DNA of 39,299 nucleotides from Flavobacteriaceae bacterium (GCA_002694465.1 NZMG01000017.1:1-39299), one strand, 5' to 3'. Shown: positions 1 to 8,801, numbered from the stretch's first letter. The notes: a model not told the origin generated them from the letters alone. Numbers and translations: made by a program.

Positions 1-122
1 GACTTAATTCGAAATCTTCGTCTGCAGCAACAGTTACGTCATTTGCAGTTTGGAAAACCGATGCAGAAGAACAGTTAAGACCATTCTCGAAGGTGAAATC
101 GTTTGGATTCTCCTCATCACAA
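1..122. repeat. Direct repeat copy B (pairs with 538-659)
   Basis: The first ~110 bases match 538-647 with a single mismatch near position 92, then similarity decays. The offset is 537 bp, exactly 179 codons, so the repeat is in frame and encodes the start of the second domain copy of the surface protein. Only the part inside the window can be compared. Confidence 0.9.
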
Positions 123-1246
123 GGGCCTCCGCCTCCACCACCACCGTGGGGGATACAAGTTCCATCCCAAATGTAAACACCATCAAATGCAGGGTCAAAA
201 ATTCCCCAGCCACCATTAAATTGTGCTGTTGGGTTTCCTTCTGCAGATGAAGAAGTTACTACCCAGAATACTGAACCAGTTCCACCGCCATCGGTAACAG
301 ATAACTCAACCCAGTATGTGGTTGGAACACCTGCTTGACCAGCAAAAGTAAATGGAGTTACGTCTACTACAATTTCGTTTACATCGAAACCAAAGTTAGA
401 TCCAATTACCGCTTGACTTGTTGGCACTAAACCTAATTCAGATCCAATTACAGTTCCTGGTAATCCTCCAGCATTATCATAATATATAACATCTACTAAA
501 GCAATTCCACCATTGGCAAAAATACTAGCAGTAATTTGACTTAATTCGAAATCTTCGTCTGCAGCAACAGTTACGTCATTTGCAGTTTGGAAAACCGATG
601 CAGAAGAACAGTTAAGACCATTCTCGAAAGTGAAATCGTTTGGATTTTCCTCTGTACAAGGAGCCATTCTGGTAGATGAACCGTGATTAGCAGGTCCATA
701 ATAAACTGGATTGTTTGATCCTAATGATGAAACGTTACGATCTGCAGGGTTTGAGTTTCGTTGAGGAAGCTCAATGCTTTGTCCTTTTTTAGTGTTTTGA
801 GATAATCTCTGAAAAACTACAGGGTTGTTAGATCCTAAAGTTGAAACATTAAGATTTTCTGCATTCGTGCCTCGCTTAGGAAGCTTAATGTCTTGAAATC
901 TTTGAAGAACAATAGGATTGTTATCCCCTAAAGAATTCACTTTTTGTTCAGATGGAACAGCATTAATAGTTTGGTTTGATGCCGAACGATTCTGAAGTTT
1001 ACCTAGTTGCTTGTTAGAAGCGGTAACTTTTTTTGCCTTGGCAGTAGCTGCTCTAACTTTAAATTCAGGTAAAAGGTTTTCAGGATAATCAACAAGACTA
1101 GCATACGAGTCCTGATTAGAAACTTGTTTTTTTTCTGCTTTTTGAGTCGCTTTCGTTGGAGATTCCAATGTTGGCGTACTCGTACCTTTCTGACCAAAAG
1201 CCACAAAGCATAAAAGCATTGCAATTAATAAAGTAAATTTTTTCAT
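1..1246 (-). CDS. Secreted repeat-domain surface protein, 5' part only (runs off left edge)
   Basis: An open frame runs without a stop from the ATG at 1246-1244 to the window edge (415 complete codons). Residues 1-18 form a Sec signal peptide (MKKFTLLIAMLLCFVAFG). Residues 40-100 are low-complexity and Lys/Ala/Ser-rich. Three copies of (S/T)LGxNNP lie at residues 105, 136 and 174. From Cys197 a beta-rich domain of 179 residues begins (CTEENPNDF) and ends in a Gly run. A second copy starts at Cys376 (CDEENPNDF) and leaves the window. The visible part of copy 2 is almost identical to copy 1 at DNA level. I do not recognise the domain by name; the architecture fits a T9SS-exported flavobacterial surface or adhesin-like protein, but the C-terminal sorting tail that would show this is outside the window. 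A near-consensus promoter lies upstream. Confidence 0.85.
   Translation of the reverse strand, partial: MKKFTLLIAMLLCFVAFGQKGTSTPTLESPTKATQKAEKKQVSNQDSYASLVDYPENLLPEFKVRAATAKAKKVTASNKQLGKLQNRSASNQTINAVPSEQKVNSLGDNNPIVLQRFQDIKLPKRGTNAENLNVSTLGSNNPVVFQRLSQNTKKGQSIELPQRNSNPADRNVSSLGSNNPVYYGPANHGSSTRMAPCTEENPNDFTFENGLNCSSASVFQTANDVTVAADEDFELSQITASIFANGGIALVDVIYYDNAGGLPGTVIGSELGLVPTSQAVIGSNFGFDVNEIVVDVTPFTFAGQAGVPTTYWVELSVTDGGGTGSVFWVVTSSSAEGNPTAQFNGGWGIFDPAFDGVYIWDGTCIPHGGGGGGGPCDEENPNDFTFENGLNCSSASVFQTANDVTVAADEDFELS
538..659. repeat. Direct repeat copy A (pairs with 1-122)
   Basis: Encodes the first copy of the EENPNDFTFENGL segment of the left-edge surface protein. Near identity with 1-122 implies recent duplication or gene conversion between domains. 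Confidence 0.9.
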
Positions 1247-1277
1247 AATTTATATTAATAGATTAGTTAATAAGAGT

Positions 1278-1308
1278 TAAAAATATTCAAAAAAAAGGGA
1301 ACTTCAAA
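1278..1308 (-). promoter_or_regulatory. Bacteroidota-type promoter of the left-edge surface protein gene
   Basis: Read on the minus strand, TTTG (1308-1305) is followed after exactly 19 bp by TATTTTTA (1285-1278), which is 7 of 8 to the TAnnTTTG -7 consensus. The predicted transcript start is near 1272, giving a leader of about 25 nt before the ATG at 1246. Confidence 0.65.
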
Positions 1309-1372
1309 AGATTTTTCAAACAAGATTTTTTTTTATTTTGAAATGCTTACTTTTTTTCGATAAAAAACAAAA

Positions 1373-1396
1373 AAAACCAGCTATATCGCTGGTTTT
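1373..1396 (-). terminator. Intrinsic terminator of fabI
   Basis: Perfect 9-bp stem AAAACCAGC / GCTGGTTTT with a 6-nt loop. On the minus strand it is followed by a U-rich tract (A-rich 1361-1376 on the plus strand). It lies 25 bp beyond the fabI stop and separates fabI from the surface protein gene. Confidence 0.85.
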
Positions 1397-1420
1397 CTAT
1401 TTTTAGTTTTTTTTAAATTT

Positions 1421-2233
1421 TTACTTTATAAAGCCTTCCATTACCTCATTACTTACTCCCATATTCGAAAATCCACCATCATTATATAGGTTTTGAAGGG
1501 TCACTCGCTTAGTTAAATCGCTAAAAAGTGAAATGGTATAGTTTGCACAATCCATGGCAGTTGCATTTCCCAAAGGAGACATTTGCTCGGCATACGCTAT
1601 AAAACCATCAAATCCTTTTACACCTTGACCCGCTGTGGTTGGAGTAGGAGATTGTGAAATTGTATTTACTCTTACTTTCTTATCCTTACCAAAGAAATAC
1701 CCAAAACTTCTCGCAATAGATTCTAAATAAGCCTTATTATCTGCCATATCGTTATAGTCTGGAAAGACTCTTTGTGCAGCCATGTAAGTTAAAGCCACAA
1801 TACTTCCCCACTCATTCATAGCATCTTTCTTATACAATACTTGCATGGTTTTATGAAAAGAAAGTGCAGAAACATCCCATCCTTTATGAGTCCAATCGTA
1901 ATTTTGATCCGTATAGTGTTTTCCCTTTCTAACATTTACAGACATCCCAATAGAGTGCAGTACAAAATCCAATTTCCCCCCTAGAATCTCCATGGCTTTT
2001 TCAACAAGGTTTTCAAGGTCTTCTATACTAGTAGCATCCGCTGGAATTATTTGCGAACCTGTTTTTTTTGCCAATTCGTTAATTTGCCCCATACGCATGG
2101 CAATGGGTGCATTGGTTAATACAATTGCACCTCCTTCTTCATGAACCCTCTCGGCCGTTTTCCAAGCAATAGAGTTTTCGTCTAAGGCACCAAAAATAAT
2201 TCCTCTTTTCCCTTTTAATAAGTTATAAGCCAT
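1421..2233 (-). CDS. fabI: Enoyl-[acyl-carrier-protein] reductase (NADH), FabI
   Basis: Catalyses the last reduction of each fatty-acid elongation cycle (trans-2-enoyl-ACP to acyl-ACP) in the cytoplasm. The 270-residue length is normal for FabI. It has the divergent SDR glycine pattern near the N terminus (GIIFGALDENSIAW) and the FabI active-site set Tyr150, Tyr160 and Lys167 (YMAAQRVFPDY then MADNK), corresponding to E. coli Tyr146, Tyr156 and Lys163. HSIG at 93-96 fits the nucleotide-binding strand of the family. It follows recN on the same strand after a 33-bp gap and ends at a clear terminator, so it may be the last gene of that transcript. Identification is secure. Confidence 0.97.
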   Translation of the reverse strand: MAYNLLKGKRGIIFGALDENSIAWKTAERVHEEGGAIVLTNAPIAMRMGQINELAKKTGSQIIPADATSIEDLENLVEKAMEILGGKLDFVLHSIGMSVNVRKGKHYTDQNYDWTHKGWDVSALSFHKTMQVLYKKDAMNEWGSIVALTYMAAQRVFPDYNDMADNKAYLESIARSFGYFFGKDKKVRVNTISQSPTPTTAGQGVKGFDGFIAYAEQMSPLGNATAMDCANYTISLFSDLTKRVTLQNLYNDGGFSNMGVSNEVMEGFIK

Positions 2234-2266
2234 AGTAAAGTTGTTTAGTTATTTTGTAAATATACA

Positions 2267-3919
2267 TTAATTCAATAATTGTTTTGCATGTGCAATTGCC
2301 GATTCACTCACGGTACTTCCTCCAATCATTTGAGCAATTTCAACAATACGTTCTTCTATTGTTAATTCAGTAATTTGTGTGATGGTGCTTTCTTCACCTT
2401 CTACCTTAAATACCTTTTTATGATAATCACCCTTGGCCGCTATTTGTGGTAAATGTGTGATACTAATGAGTTGTCCTTTTTTACTCATCTGAGACAAAAT
2501 TAATGCCATTTTATGCGCAATTTCCCCCGATACGCCCGTATCAATTTCATCAAAAATTATGGTGGGAAGATTTTTAAAGCTAGCCGTTACCGCTTTTAAT
2601 GAAAGCATCACCCTGCTTAATTCTCCTCCTGATGCTATTTTTTGAATGGGCCCAGGCACAACACCTTTATTTGCCGAAAAAAGTAATGCCAATTCATCGG
2701 TTCCATTTTTCCTAAATTGATTTGTTGGTTTCAATTCAAACAGAAATTGTGCGTTTGGCAAGCCCAAATCCTTTAAATAGAATTCTAACTTTTCTTTTAA
2801 TTTAGGAAAAACCTTTTTACGCTCTTCATGTATCGATACTCCTAATTTCTTTAGAGACACCTCAAGGTCTTTTTTCTTTTGTTTTGCCTCTGAAATTTTA
2901 TCGTCAATGGTTTCAAAATCTGACACTTTTAATGCTAGTTCTTTTTCTATATGCAGAAGTTCTTCAACAGTAGAAACCTGGTGTTTTTGTTGTAGTCTAT
3001 ATAGATTCTGAAGGGTATTGTTAACCTGCGTCAATAATTCAGGATCTGCCTCCAAACTTTCAGCAGAATCTTGTAATTCCTCTGCTATATCTTCCAATTC
3101 AATGTGAAGTGAATTAATACGATTCCATAAATCTTCATAAGATTTACTATAAGCCTTTATCTTTGCGAGCTGGAGCCTTATTTCAGTTACCGTAACTAAG
3201 GAACCTATATTTTCTTCAAAAATAAGCTGAGAGGCTTTTGATAGCACTTCTTGAATTTCTTCGGCATTATTAAGCTTTTCAAAAGTTTCTTCTAATTCTA
3301 TTTGATCTATTTTAGAAAGCTCTACACTTTTTAATTCTTCAAATAAAAATTGATTATAATCCCATTCCTTAGCCGCGCTCTCCTTAGCTTCAATTAGTTC
3401 ATCGAGCCGTTCCACTACTTCAGAAAACTCTCTTAATGCTATAGTATACTCACTAAGTCTATTTTCATTACCAGCGAGTGTATCAATTATTTCTAATTGG
3501 TATTTTTCAGAAAAAAGGCTTTGCGTATCAAATTGGCTATGGATGTCAATTAAATATTCTCCTAAAGTCTGTACTTGCTGTATCGAAGCAGGTGTATCAT
3601 TTACAAAAGCTCTGGATTTACCACTAGGGAGAATTTCTCTTCTTAAAAAAGTATGATCTTCATAATCCAAATCTAACTTTGAAAAAACATCCTTAAGATT
3701 ATAATGCCCGATACGAAACTCTGCTTCCACGATACATTTTTCCGAAGGATTTCTCACTACCTTTATATCTGCTCTTTTCCCTAAAACCAAAGACAAAGCA
3801 TCTAGTAAAATGGATTTTCCAGCACCCGTTTCACCAGTAACAATAGTTAGACCCGAGTTAAAATCTACTCGTATATCTTTAATTAAGGCATAATTTTTTA
3901 TTGAAAGACTGGCTACCAA
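2267..3919 (-). CDS. recN: DNA repair protein RecN
   Basis: SMC-like ATPase acting in double-strand-break repair. At 550 residues it has the expected full length. Walker A is GETGAGKS at 29-36. A long coiled-coil region fills roughly 150-370. The ABC signature SGGELS is at 430-435, Walker B/D-loop IIFDEIDTG at about 454-462, and the switch His is in ITHLPQIA. The start is TTG at 3919; the reading MVASLSIKNYALIKD aligns with the usual RecN N terminus and no ATG fits. A -7 box lies 28 bp upstream in the gap after the DUF4835 gene, so recN probably has its own promoter as well as read-through from coaBC. Confidence 0.97.
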   Translation of the reverse strand: MVASLSIKNYALIKDIRVDFNSGLTIVTGETGAGKSILLDALSLVLGKRADIKVVRNPSEKCIVEAEFRIGHYNLKDVFSKLDLDYEDHTFLRREILPSGKSRAFVNDTPASIQQVQTLGEYLIDIHSQFDTQSLFSEKYQLEIIDTLAGNENRLSEYTIALREFSEVVERLDELIEAKESAAKEWDYNQFLFEELKSVELSKIDQIELEETFEKLNNAEEIQEVLSKASQLIFEENIGSLVTVTEIRLQLAKIKAYSKSYEDLWNRINSLHIELEDIAEELQDSAESLEADPELLTQVNNTLQNLYRLQQKHQVSTVEELLHIEKELALKVSDFETIDDKISEAKQKKKDLEVSLKKLGVSIHEERKKVFPKLKEKLEFYLKDLGLPNAQFLFELKPTNQFRKNGTDELALLFSANKGVVPGPIQKIASGGELSRVMLSLKAVTASFKNLPTIIFDEIDTGVSGEIAHKMALILSQMSKKGQLISITHLPQIAAKGDYHKKVFKVEGEESTITQITELTIEERIVEIAQMIGGSTVSESAIAHAKQLLN

Positions 3920-3947
3920 GGGTCTATTGTTTTGGCTTTATTAAATA

Positions 3948-3955
3948 CAAAAGTA
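3948..3955 (-). promoter_or_regulatory. -7 promoter box of recN
   Basis: Minus-strand TACTTTTG matches the Bacteroidota TAnnTTTG consensus fully. No TTG was found at the usual 19-bp spacing, so support is partial. The predicted transcript start is about 20 nt before the TTG start codon of recN. Confidence 0.45.
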
Positions 3956-4000
3956 CACCCCTAAAGTAAGGGAGATTTATATTTTTAACAAGAAAAGAAA

Positions 4001-4891
4001 TTATAATCTTATGTTGCTCCAATTACTACGACGAGTAGGTGCAATTCTGTTTAAATTTGTCACCAAAGTATTGATGTCAACTTGGGGGCCTCCAGAAAAA
4101 ATGCTAGTTATTTCATCAGATTTAGCATCAAAGAATGTTCGTAAAAGATAAGAATTGGGTCTACGATCATTAACACTTTTAAGTTGAGCAATGGCGTCGA
4201 TAATTTTAAGCTTGCCTTCTCGTGTATTACTCTCCATTCTGTCGAGTCCAAGCCTATGATAAGTATATAATGCATCTCTATATTCTTGGTAAACATTGGA
4301 AACAATAGCATCATTATATCTGTATCGAGACTGGCTACCATCGGTAGCTTTCCAACCACTAAAATTACTAGATGCAGCGTTATTTACAATTTGTTTTGCA
4401 ATAACAAAAAATTCATCTCCCCCATTTGGAGCAAAAGAATCTGCGTCAAGACCTATAAGGGTATACACGTGATATGCCAATACAGAAACTAAATTAGAAT
4501 CAAATGTATTTATATTAAACACTAGGGGTTGAAACTCTGAATATTCAAAATTGAATTGCCTATCGTTGTAATTATACATAGGCGAGTCGTAAGTAGAATT
4601 AAAAACCGTTCTAGAAGATTGAACTTGTAAAGATCCTGAGAAACTTGTCGATTCGAAACTAGAAATAATCAAAGTGAAGTTACAATCGATGCGCTCTTGG
4701 TTTTTAAACTCTCTATTCGTCCAAGTTGTATTATTTAAAAACTCTGTAAGCTGATCTTCTAGTGTTCTAAACACTTGATAATTAGGCTGTCCTGTTTGCT
4801 CTGCATCTATGGTAACAGTAGCGTTAAGCTCTTGGGCCTGAATAGCCACTGCACATAATCCACAAAAAAATAAAGTAATAATGTTACGCAT
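4001..4891 (-). CDS. porD: DUF4835 family exported protein (PorD-like, T9SS-associated)
   Basis: A 296-residue protein with a signal peptide at residues 1-19 (MRNIITLFFCGLCAVAIQA). The body is beta-rich and reads like DUF4835: an N-terminal ELNATVTIDAEQ strand, the WTNREFKNQERI segment and the C-terminal PTRRSNWSNIRL. This family is found next to coaBC and recN throughout flavobacteria; from memory, some annotation pipelines name it PorD, a type IX secretion protein, but I cannot confirm that here. Its start overlaps the end of coaBC by 8 bp, so it is translated from the coaBC transcript. Family assignment is good; the T9SS role is inherited from the name and is inference. Confidence 0.85.
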   Translation of the reverse strand: MRNIITLFFCGLCAVAIQAQELNATVTIDAEQTGQPNYQVFRTLEDQLTEFLNNTTWTNREFKNQERIDCNFTLIISSFESTSFSGSLQVQSSRTVFNSTYDSPMYNYNDRQFNFEYSEFQPLVFNINTFDSNLVSVLAYHVYTLIGLDADSFAPNGGDEFFVIAKQIVNNAASSNFSGWKATDGSQSRYRYNDAIVSNVYQEYRDALYTYHRLGLDRMESNTREGKLKIIDAIAQLKSVNDRRPNSYLLRTFFDAKSDEITSIFSGGPQVDINTLVTNLNRIAPTRRSNWSNIRL

Positions 4892-6095
4892 CTATGTTAT
4901 CTAAAATGTATTGTAAAATATCTCTTGCTACTTCTTCTTTTTCTTTAACTGAAAAAGGGGTCACTTTATTGTTTGGCGCTAAGAGCGTCACTTTGTTGGT
5001 GTCTGCACCAAATCCAACTCCTTTATCGTTAAGCGAATTTAATACAATTAAATCTAAATTCTTTTTCTGAAGCTTAGTTTTTGCATTATCAAGTTCGTTT
5101 TCAGTCTCCAGAGCGAACCCTACCAAAAACTGATGTTTCTTTATTCTTCCTAAAGAAGCTAAAATATCTTCTGTTTTTTCTAAGTGCAAATTGAAGGCAT
5201 CTTCCTTCTTTTTAATCTTTTGTTTAGCAACGGTTTTGGGTCGATAGTCTGCCACGGCTGCACTTAAAATTGCGATATCTGCGTTTGGGAAAGTTTTGTG
5301 TACGGCATCGTACATTTCTTTTGCAGAAGTAACTTTCACCAAAGAAATGGTTTCATACCTAACTGTTTGGTGACTTGGGCCAGATATGAGTGTAACTTCA
5401 GCTCCCATAGAGGCCGCAATATTTGCCAAAGCATAGCCCATTTTTCCACTAGAATGATTTCCAATAAATCGAACAGGATCCAAAGCTTCATAGGTTGGTC
5501 CCGCTGTAATCATGACTTTTTTTCCGCGTAAAGGAAGATTTTTTACAATATCGTTTTCAATAAAAGAAACAATATCCTCAGGCTCTGCCATACGTCCTTG
5601 CCCAATTAATCCACTAGCCAATTCCCCATGTGTAGCCGGAATGATAATATTACCAAAGCTTTTTAGTTTATCGAATGTTTTTTCTGTTGACGGATGTTGA
5701 TACATATCTAAGTCCATCGCAGGCGCAAAATAGACCGGGCATTTTGCCGAAAGATAGGTCGTAACCAATAAGTTATCACTATTACCCGTAGCCATTTTAG
5801 AAAGTGTATTGGCTGTAGCAGGAGCTATTATAAATAAATCTGCCCAAAGGCCTAACTCGACATGGTTATTCCATTGGGCATTTTCATTTTCTTCGTCTGT
5901 AAAAGACGATAATACTTCATTTTTAGAAAGGGTAGAAAGTGTTAAGGGTGTAACAAATTCTTTGGCCGAAGGCGTCATAATAACTTTTACTTCAGCTCCT
6001 TTTTTTACTAATAAACGAACTAGAATTGCACTTTTATAAGCAGCAATACCGGCAGTAACACCAAGTAATATTTTTTTACCGCTTAAAATAGACAT
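4884..6095 (-). CDS. coaBC: Bifunctional phosphopantothenoylcysteine decarboxylase / phosphopantothenate-cysteine ligase
   Basis: Carries out two successive steps of coenzyme A synthesis. The N-terminal flavodoxin-like CoaC half (about 1-185) has GVTAGIAAYK, the catalytic His78 (NNHVELGLWAD) and PAMDLDMY. The C-terminal CoaB half has the ITAGPT loop, NHSSGKMGYALA and the KIKKKE lysine motif. The 403-residue length is typical. Two positions differ from the E. coli enzyme: the PxMNxxM Asn is Asp128 and the Cys158 equivalent is Ser161 (ELASGLIGQGRM). I recall the same residues in other Bacteroidota, so this is probably lineage-specific rather than a damaged gene. It sits 4 bp after rpoZ and overlaps the DUF4835 gene. 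Confidence 0.96.
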   Translation of the reverse strand: MSILSGKKILLGVTAGIAAYKSAILVRLLVKKGAEVKVIMTPSAKEFVTPLTLSTLSKNEVLSSFTDEENENAQWNNHVELGLWADLFIIAPATANTLSKMATGNSDNLLVTTYLSAKCPVYFAPAMDLDMYQHPSTEKTFDKLKSFGNIIIPATHGELASGLIGQGRMAEPEDIVSFIENDIVKNLPLRGKKVMITAGPTYEALDPVRFIGNHSSGKMGYALANIAASMGAEVTLISGPSHQTVRYETISLVKVTSAKEMYDAVHKTFPNADIAILSAAVADYRPKTVAKQKIKKKEDAFNLHLEKTEDILASLGRIKKHQFLVGFALETENELDNAKTKLQKKNLDLIVLNSLNDKGVGFGADTNKVTLLAPNNKVTPFSVKEKEEVARDILQYILDNIDA

Positions 6096-6099
6096 TTTG

Positions 6100-6435
6100 C
6101 TATTCTTCTATTGCTTCGTCTGCCGTATTACGGTAGTAAATTTTATCTTCCAACCATTCTTGAACGGCAAGCGCATGTGGCTTAGGAAGTCTTTCATAAA
6201 ACTTAGACACTTCTATTTGCTCTTTGTTTTCAAAAATTTCCTCAAGGCTATCGTTGTACGTTGCAAACTCATCTAATTTTTCTAAAAGCTCTTTTTTAAT
6301 GTCTCCGTTAATCTGGCCAGCTCTTTTTGAAATAATAGAAATAGCTTCGTAGATATTTCCTGTCTTTGCATCAAGCAAGTTTTTATCAATAGTCGTAGTA
6401 TTGATAGGTGCGTCAGAATTTTTTATATCGTTCAT
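6100..6435 (-). CDS. rpoZ: DNA-directed RNA polymerase omega subunit (Bacteroidota form)
   Basis: Small assembly subunit of RNA polymerase. The 111-residue protein has the Bacteroidota omega/Rpb6-like pattern: an N-terminal TTIDKNLLDAKTGNIYEAI segment, then ISKRAGQIN, then a helical acidic C terminus ending in KIYYRNTADEAIEE. Position between bamD and coaBC is the conserved flavobacterial arrangement and supports the call. It is 38 bp after bamD and 4 bp before coaBC, so the three are probably one transcript. Confidence 0.88.
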   Translation of the reverse strand: MNDIKNSDAPINTTTIDKNLLDAKTGNIYEAISIISKRAGQINGDIKKELLEKLDEFATYNDSLEEIFENKEQIEVSKFYERLPKPHALAVQEWLEDKIYYRNTADEAIEE

Positions 6436-6473
6436 AATTGTAAAATATTTGCTTCTATTAAGGATATTCCTTT

Positions 6474-7274
6474 TTAATTTTCTGTGTTATATTGTGAAAG
6501 TCTTTTTTCTACATCTTTTAAAATTTCATCGGCATCTTGCTTTAGCTCCCCTTCTTTAAAGTATTTCAAAAAACTTTGATAGTACTTTTTTGTTTGATTT
6601 AATCGTTCTTGAACCAAATAAGGAACACTGTTTATGGCAAGTAAATAGGAAGCTTCCATTCTTCCGTAAAAAGCTTGCTGTCTATATTTGGAACCAGGAT
6701 GGTCTAAAATAAAATTCTCAAAACTCTCAATCGCTGCCTTGTAATCTGAAATTCTTAAAAATTGATTAGCCGTTTCGTAATCCTTCTTTTCGAGTTTTTC
6801 TTTCAGTTCTACCACCATAGCATTCGCATTGGATCGGTATTCAGAATTTGGAAATTTATCAACAAACCCTTGTAACTTTTCCAAAGCAGTATAGGTGTCC
6901 TTTTGGTCTAAAGAATATCTTGGAGATAATTCATAATAGCTCCTTGCAGAGCGATACGAGGCTATTTCAACACTATCACTTTTAGGATACGAAATGACAA
7001 ATCGCTCAAATTGATATCCAGAAAGATAGAAGTCCTCAAGATTGTAAAAAGTATTGGCATAACGAAACATTAAAGGTTCTGCCTGAGGCTTCCCACGATA
7101 CGCAGGAACAATTTGCTCCATTAAAGCCAAAGCCTTTTTATATTTTCCCGCTTTATAAAGGGAATCTGCTGCAGTATATTTTTTTGCAGAATCGTCTGAT
7201 CTTAACAGCTTTTGATAGGAGCTACAAGATGATAATAGGACGGCTGCAAAAATAAATAAAAGGCTCTTTTTCAT
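6474..7274 (-). CDS. bamD: Outer-membrane protein assembly lipoprotein BamD
   Basis: Periplasm-facing outer-membrane lipoprotein of the BAM complex that inserts beta-barrel proteins. From the chosen start the protein is 266 residues with a lipoprotein signal ending at Cys17 (LLSSC), followed by TPR-like helices (YKAGKYKKALALMEQI; YLSGYQFERFV; YETANQFLRISDYKAAIESF). An in-frame ATG lies 5 codons upstream at 7289, but the promoter -7 box (7294-7301) places the transcript start at about that ATG. The start at 7274, which also opens directly with the signal peptide, is therefore preferred. Length and architecture match BamD; it heads the bamD-rpoZ-coaBC-porD set. Confidence 0.95.
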   Translation of the reverse strand: MKKSLLFIFAAVLLSSCSSYQKLLRSDDSAKKYTAADSLYKAGKYKKALALMEQIVPAYRGKPQAEPLMFRYANTFYNLEDFYLSGYQFERFVISYPKSDSVEIASYRSARSYYELSPRYSLDQKDTYTALEKLQGFVDKFPNSEYRSNANAMVVELKEKLEKKDYETANQFLRISDYKAAIESFENFILDHPGSKYRQQAFYGRMEASYLLAINSVPYLVQERLNQTKKYYQSFLKYFKEGELKQDADEILKDVEKRLSQYNTEN

Positions 7275-7293
7275 TGTTTTAAAAAACATCGTG

Positions 7294-7325
7294 CAAAAGT
7301 AGTGAAATTAAAGTGATTACAAAAA
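7294..7325 (-). promoter_or_regulatory. Promoter of the bamD-rpoZ-coaBC transcript
   Basis: On the minus strand TTTTTG (7325-7320), 18 bp, then TACTTTTG (7301-7294), a full match to TAnnTTTG at near-ideal spacing. The transcript start is predicted near 7288, only about 14 nt before the preferred bamD ATG. Confidence 0.65.
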
Positions 7326-7409
7326 CTAATTTATGGGACTAAAATACCCTTTCTACAAAGAGTTATCGTCCTTTTCAGAAAAGTTTAACGCACTATTAAA
7401 CAATTCATT

Positions 7410-8285
7410 TTAAAAGGATGCCACAAAAGAAGCAATCTTTTTCTTCAAATTATGGCTAGCCCCTACCAATGGTAGCCTTACCGTGTCACCACAAATCCCT
7501 AATTCTTTAAAAACTATTTTTATCCCAACCGGATTTCCTTCGGCAAAAATATAATCGATGGCAGGAGCAATTTTATAATGAATGCTATACGCCTCATCCA
7601 CTTTTCTATTTAATCCCAATCGAATCATATCTGAAAATTCTTTTGGAAAACCTTCTCCAATTACTGAAATCACTCCCGCTCCACCCGCTAACACCATTGG
7701 TAACGCAATCATATCGTCACCAGAAATCACTAAAAAGTCACTAGGGGTGCCATCTATCATTCGCATGGCTTGTACAATATCTCCTGCAGCTTCCTTAATA
7801 GCTACAATATTTTCAAAATCATTGGCCAATCGAACTACAGTTTCTGGAAGGATATTACTGGCCGTTCTTCCCGGCACATTATATAAAATAATAGGCAAAG
7901 GGCTTGCATTGGAAATAGCCGCAAAATGCTGATAAATTCCTTCTTGCGAAGGTTTATTGTACATAGGTGAAACAGACAAAATTGCGGTAAAAGCAGAAAG
8001 GTCCCTTGTCCTTACTTCGTTAATAACGGCTTGCGTATCGTTTCCCCCTACCCCAAGCACTAATGGTAATCTACCTTTGTTAACTTCAATGACAGTGTCA
8101 ATCACCAATTGTTTTTCATTCTTGGTAAGGGTAACGCTTTCACCTGTGGTGCCTAAAACAACCAAATAGTCAATGCCATTTTCAACCTGAAAGTTAACAA
8201 CACGTTTTAACCCTTCAACATCAACTTTAAAATCGTTAGTAAACGGAGTAACCAGTGCTACTCCTGTACCCATAAGTGCTTTCAT
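7410..8285 (-). CDS. dapA: 4-hydroxy-tetrahydrodipicolinate synthase
   Basis: Condenses pyruvate with aspartate semialdehyde, the first committed step toward diaminopimelate and lysine. The 291-residue TIM-barrel protein has GTTGES at 45-50, Tyr109 (SPMYNKP), Tyr135 (LYNVPGRT) and the Schiff-base Lys164 (VAIKEAAGD). The start ATG directly abuts the stop of the DUF6913 gene, so the two are translationally linked. Its pathway partner dapF is also in this window, near 23 kb, but in a different transcript. Secure. Confidence 0.97.
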   Translation of the reverse strand: MKALMGTGVALVTPFTNDFKVDVEGLKRVVNFQVENGIDYLVVLGTTGESVTLTKNEKQLVIDTVIEVNKGRLPLVLGVGGNDTQAVINEVRTRDLSAFTAILSVSPMYNKPSQEGIYQHFAAISNASPLPIILYNVPGRTASNILPETVVRLANDFENIVAIKEAAGDIVQAMRMIDGTPSDFLVISGDDMIALPMVLAGGAGVISVIGEGFPKEFSDMIRLGLNRKVDEAYSIHYKIAPAIDYIFAEGNPVGIKIVFKELGICGDTVRLPLVGASHNLKKKIASFVASF

Positions 8286-8801
8286 TTATACTTTATTTAA
8301 AAGGGTTATATATTTCTTTAATTCGGCTATAAAAGTAGGCAAATCGTTTGTAGAAACAGCAATTAATAAGTCGTATAATCGTGGGTCGGCATCCTTAAAA
8401 CCTACTTTAAATTTTGCTTTACTTTCTGAAACCAATAAATCTAAAAACCGATGTTTTCCATTATACGATCCCACTAAAACATCGAAATCGCGTTCTAAAA
8501 ATTCGCGAGCATTCTGATTTTGAATTTCACCTTTCCAATTAAAATCTTTGTTATTTATCTGATTTTGCTGAAGAGTTGGTAACTTCTTTTTCACTTCCAT
8601 AAATGAAAAAACCTTTACATCTTTGGGTTGCAATCCGAATATTTTTGAAAAATCATGGAGTTTTTCCAAATCCTGAAAAATCATCTCATCTACCAAAAAT
8701 CCTAGGGTTTTCATCTTCGAATTTATCTGCGAAGTATCCCTATTTTTTATATTCTTTTCGGTATGTTTTTGTAGGGCTCTTTTTTTTAAATTTTCAAACA
8801 T
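8286..8801 (-). CDS. DUF6913 domain protein of unknown function
   Basis: A 171-residue cytoplasmic protein without signal peptide or membrane segment. It begins with a basic helix (MFENLKKRALQKHTEKNIKN), followed by an alternating beta/alpha pattern; conserved-looking parts are FDVLVGSYN, FLDLLVSESKAKFKVGF and LYDLLIAVSTND, ending in LKKYITLLNKV. I recognise it as the DUF6913 family, which in flavobacteria sits between ligA and dapA exactly as here. No function can be inferred beyond this constant association. The gene is 56 bp after ligA; the gap holds a weak TATTTTTA element that could be its own promoter. Confidence 0.8.
   Translation of the reverse strand: MFENLKKRALQKHTEKNIKNRDTSQINSKMKTLGFLVDEMIFQDLEKLHDFSKIFGLQPKDVKVFSFMEVKKKLPTLQQNQINNKDFNWKGEIQNQNAREFLERDFDVLVGSYNGKHRFLDLLVSESKAKFKVGFKDADPRLYDLLIAVSTNDLPTFIAELKKYITLLNKV

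Noticed and set aside
1003..1224. Separate small minus-strand gene
   Set aside because: It is another reading frame of the left-edge surface protein, whose own frame is open from 1246 to the edge with a signal peptide and repeats.
7275..7289. Upstream ATG of bamD
   Set aside because: It coincides with the predicted transcript start; the ATG at 7274 begins directly with the lipoprotein signal.
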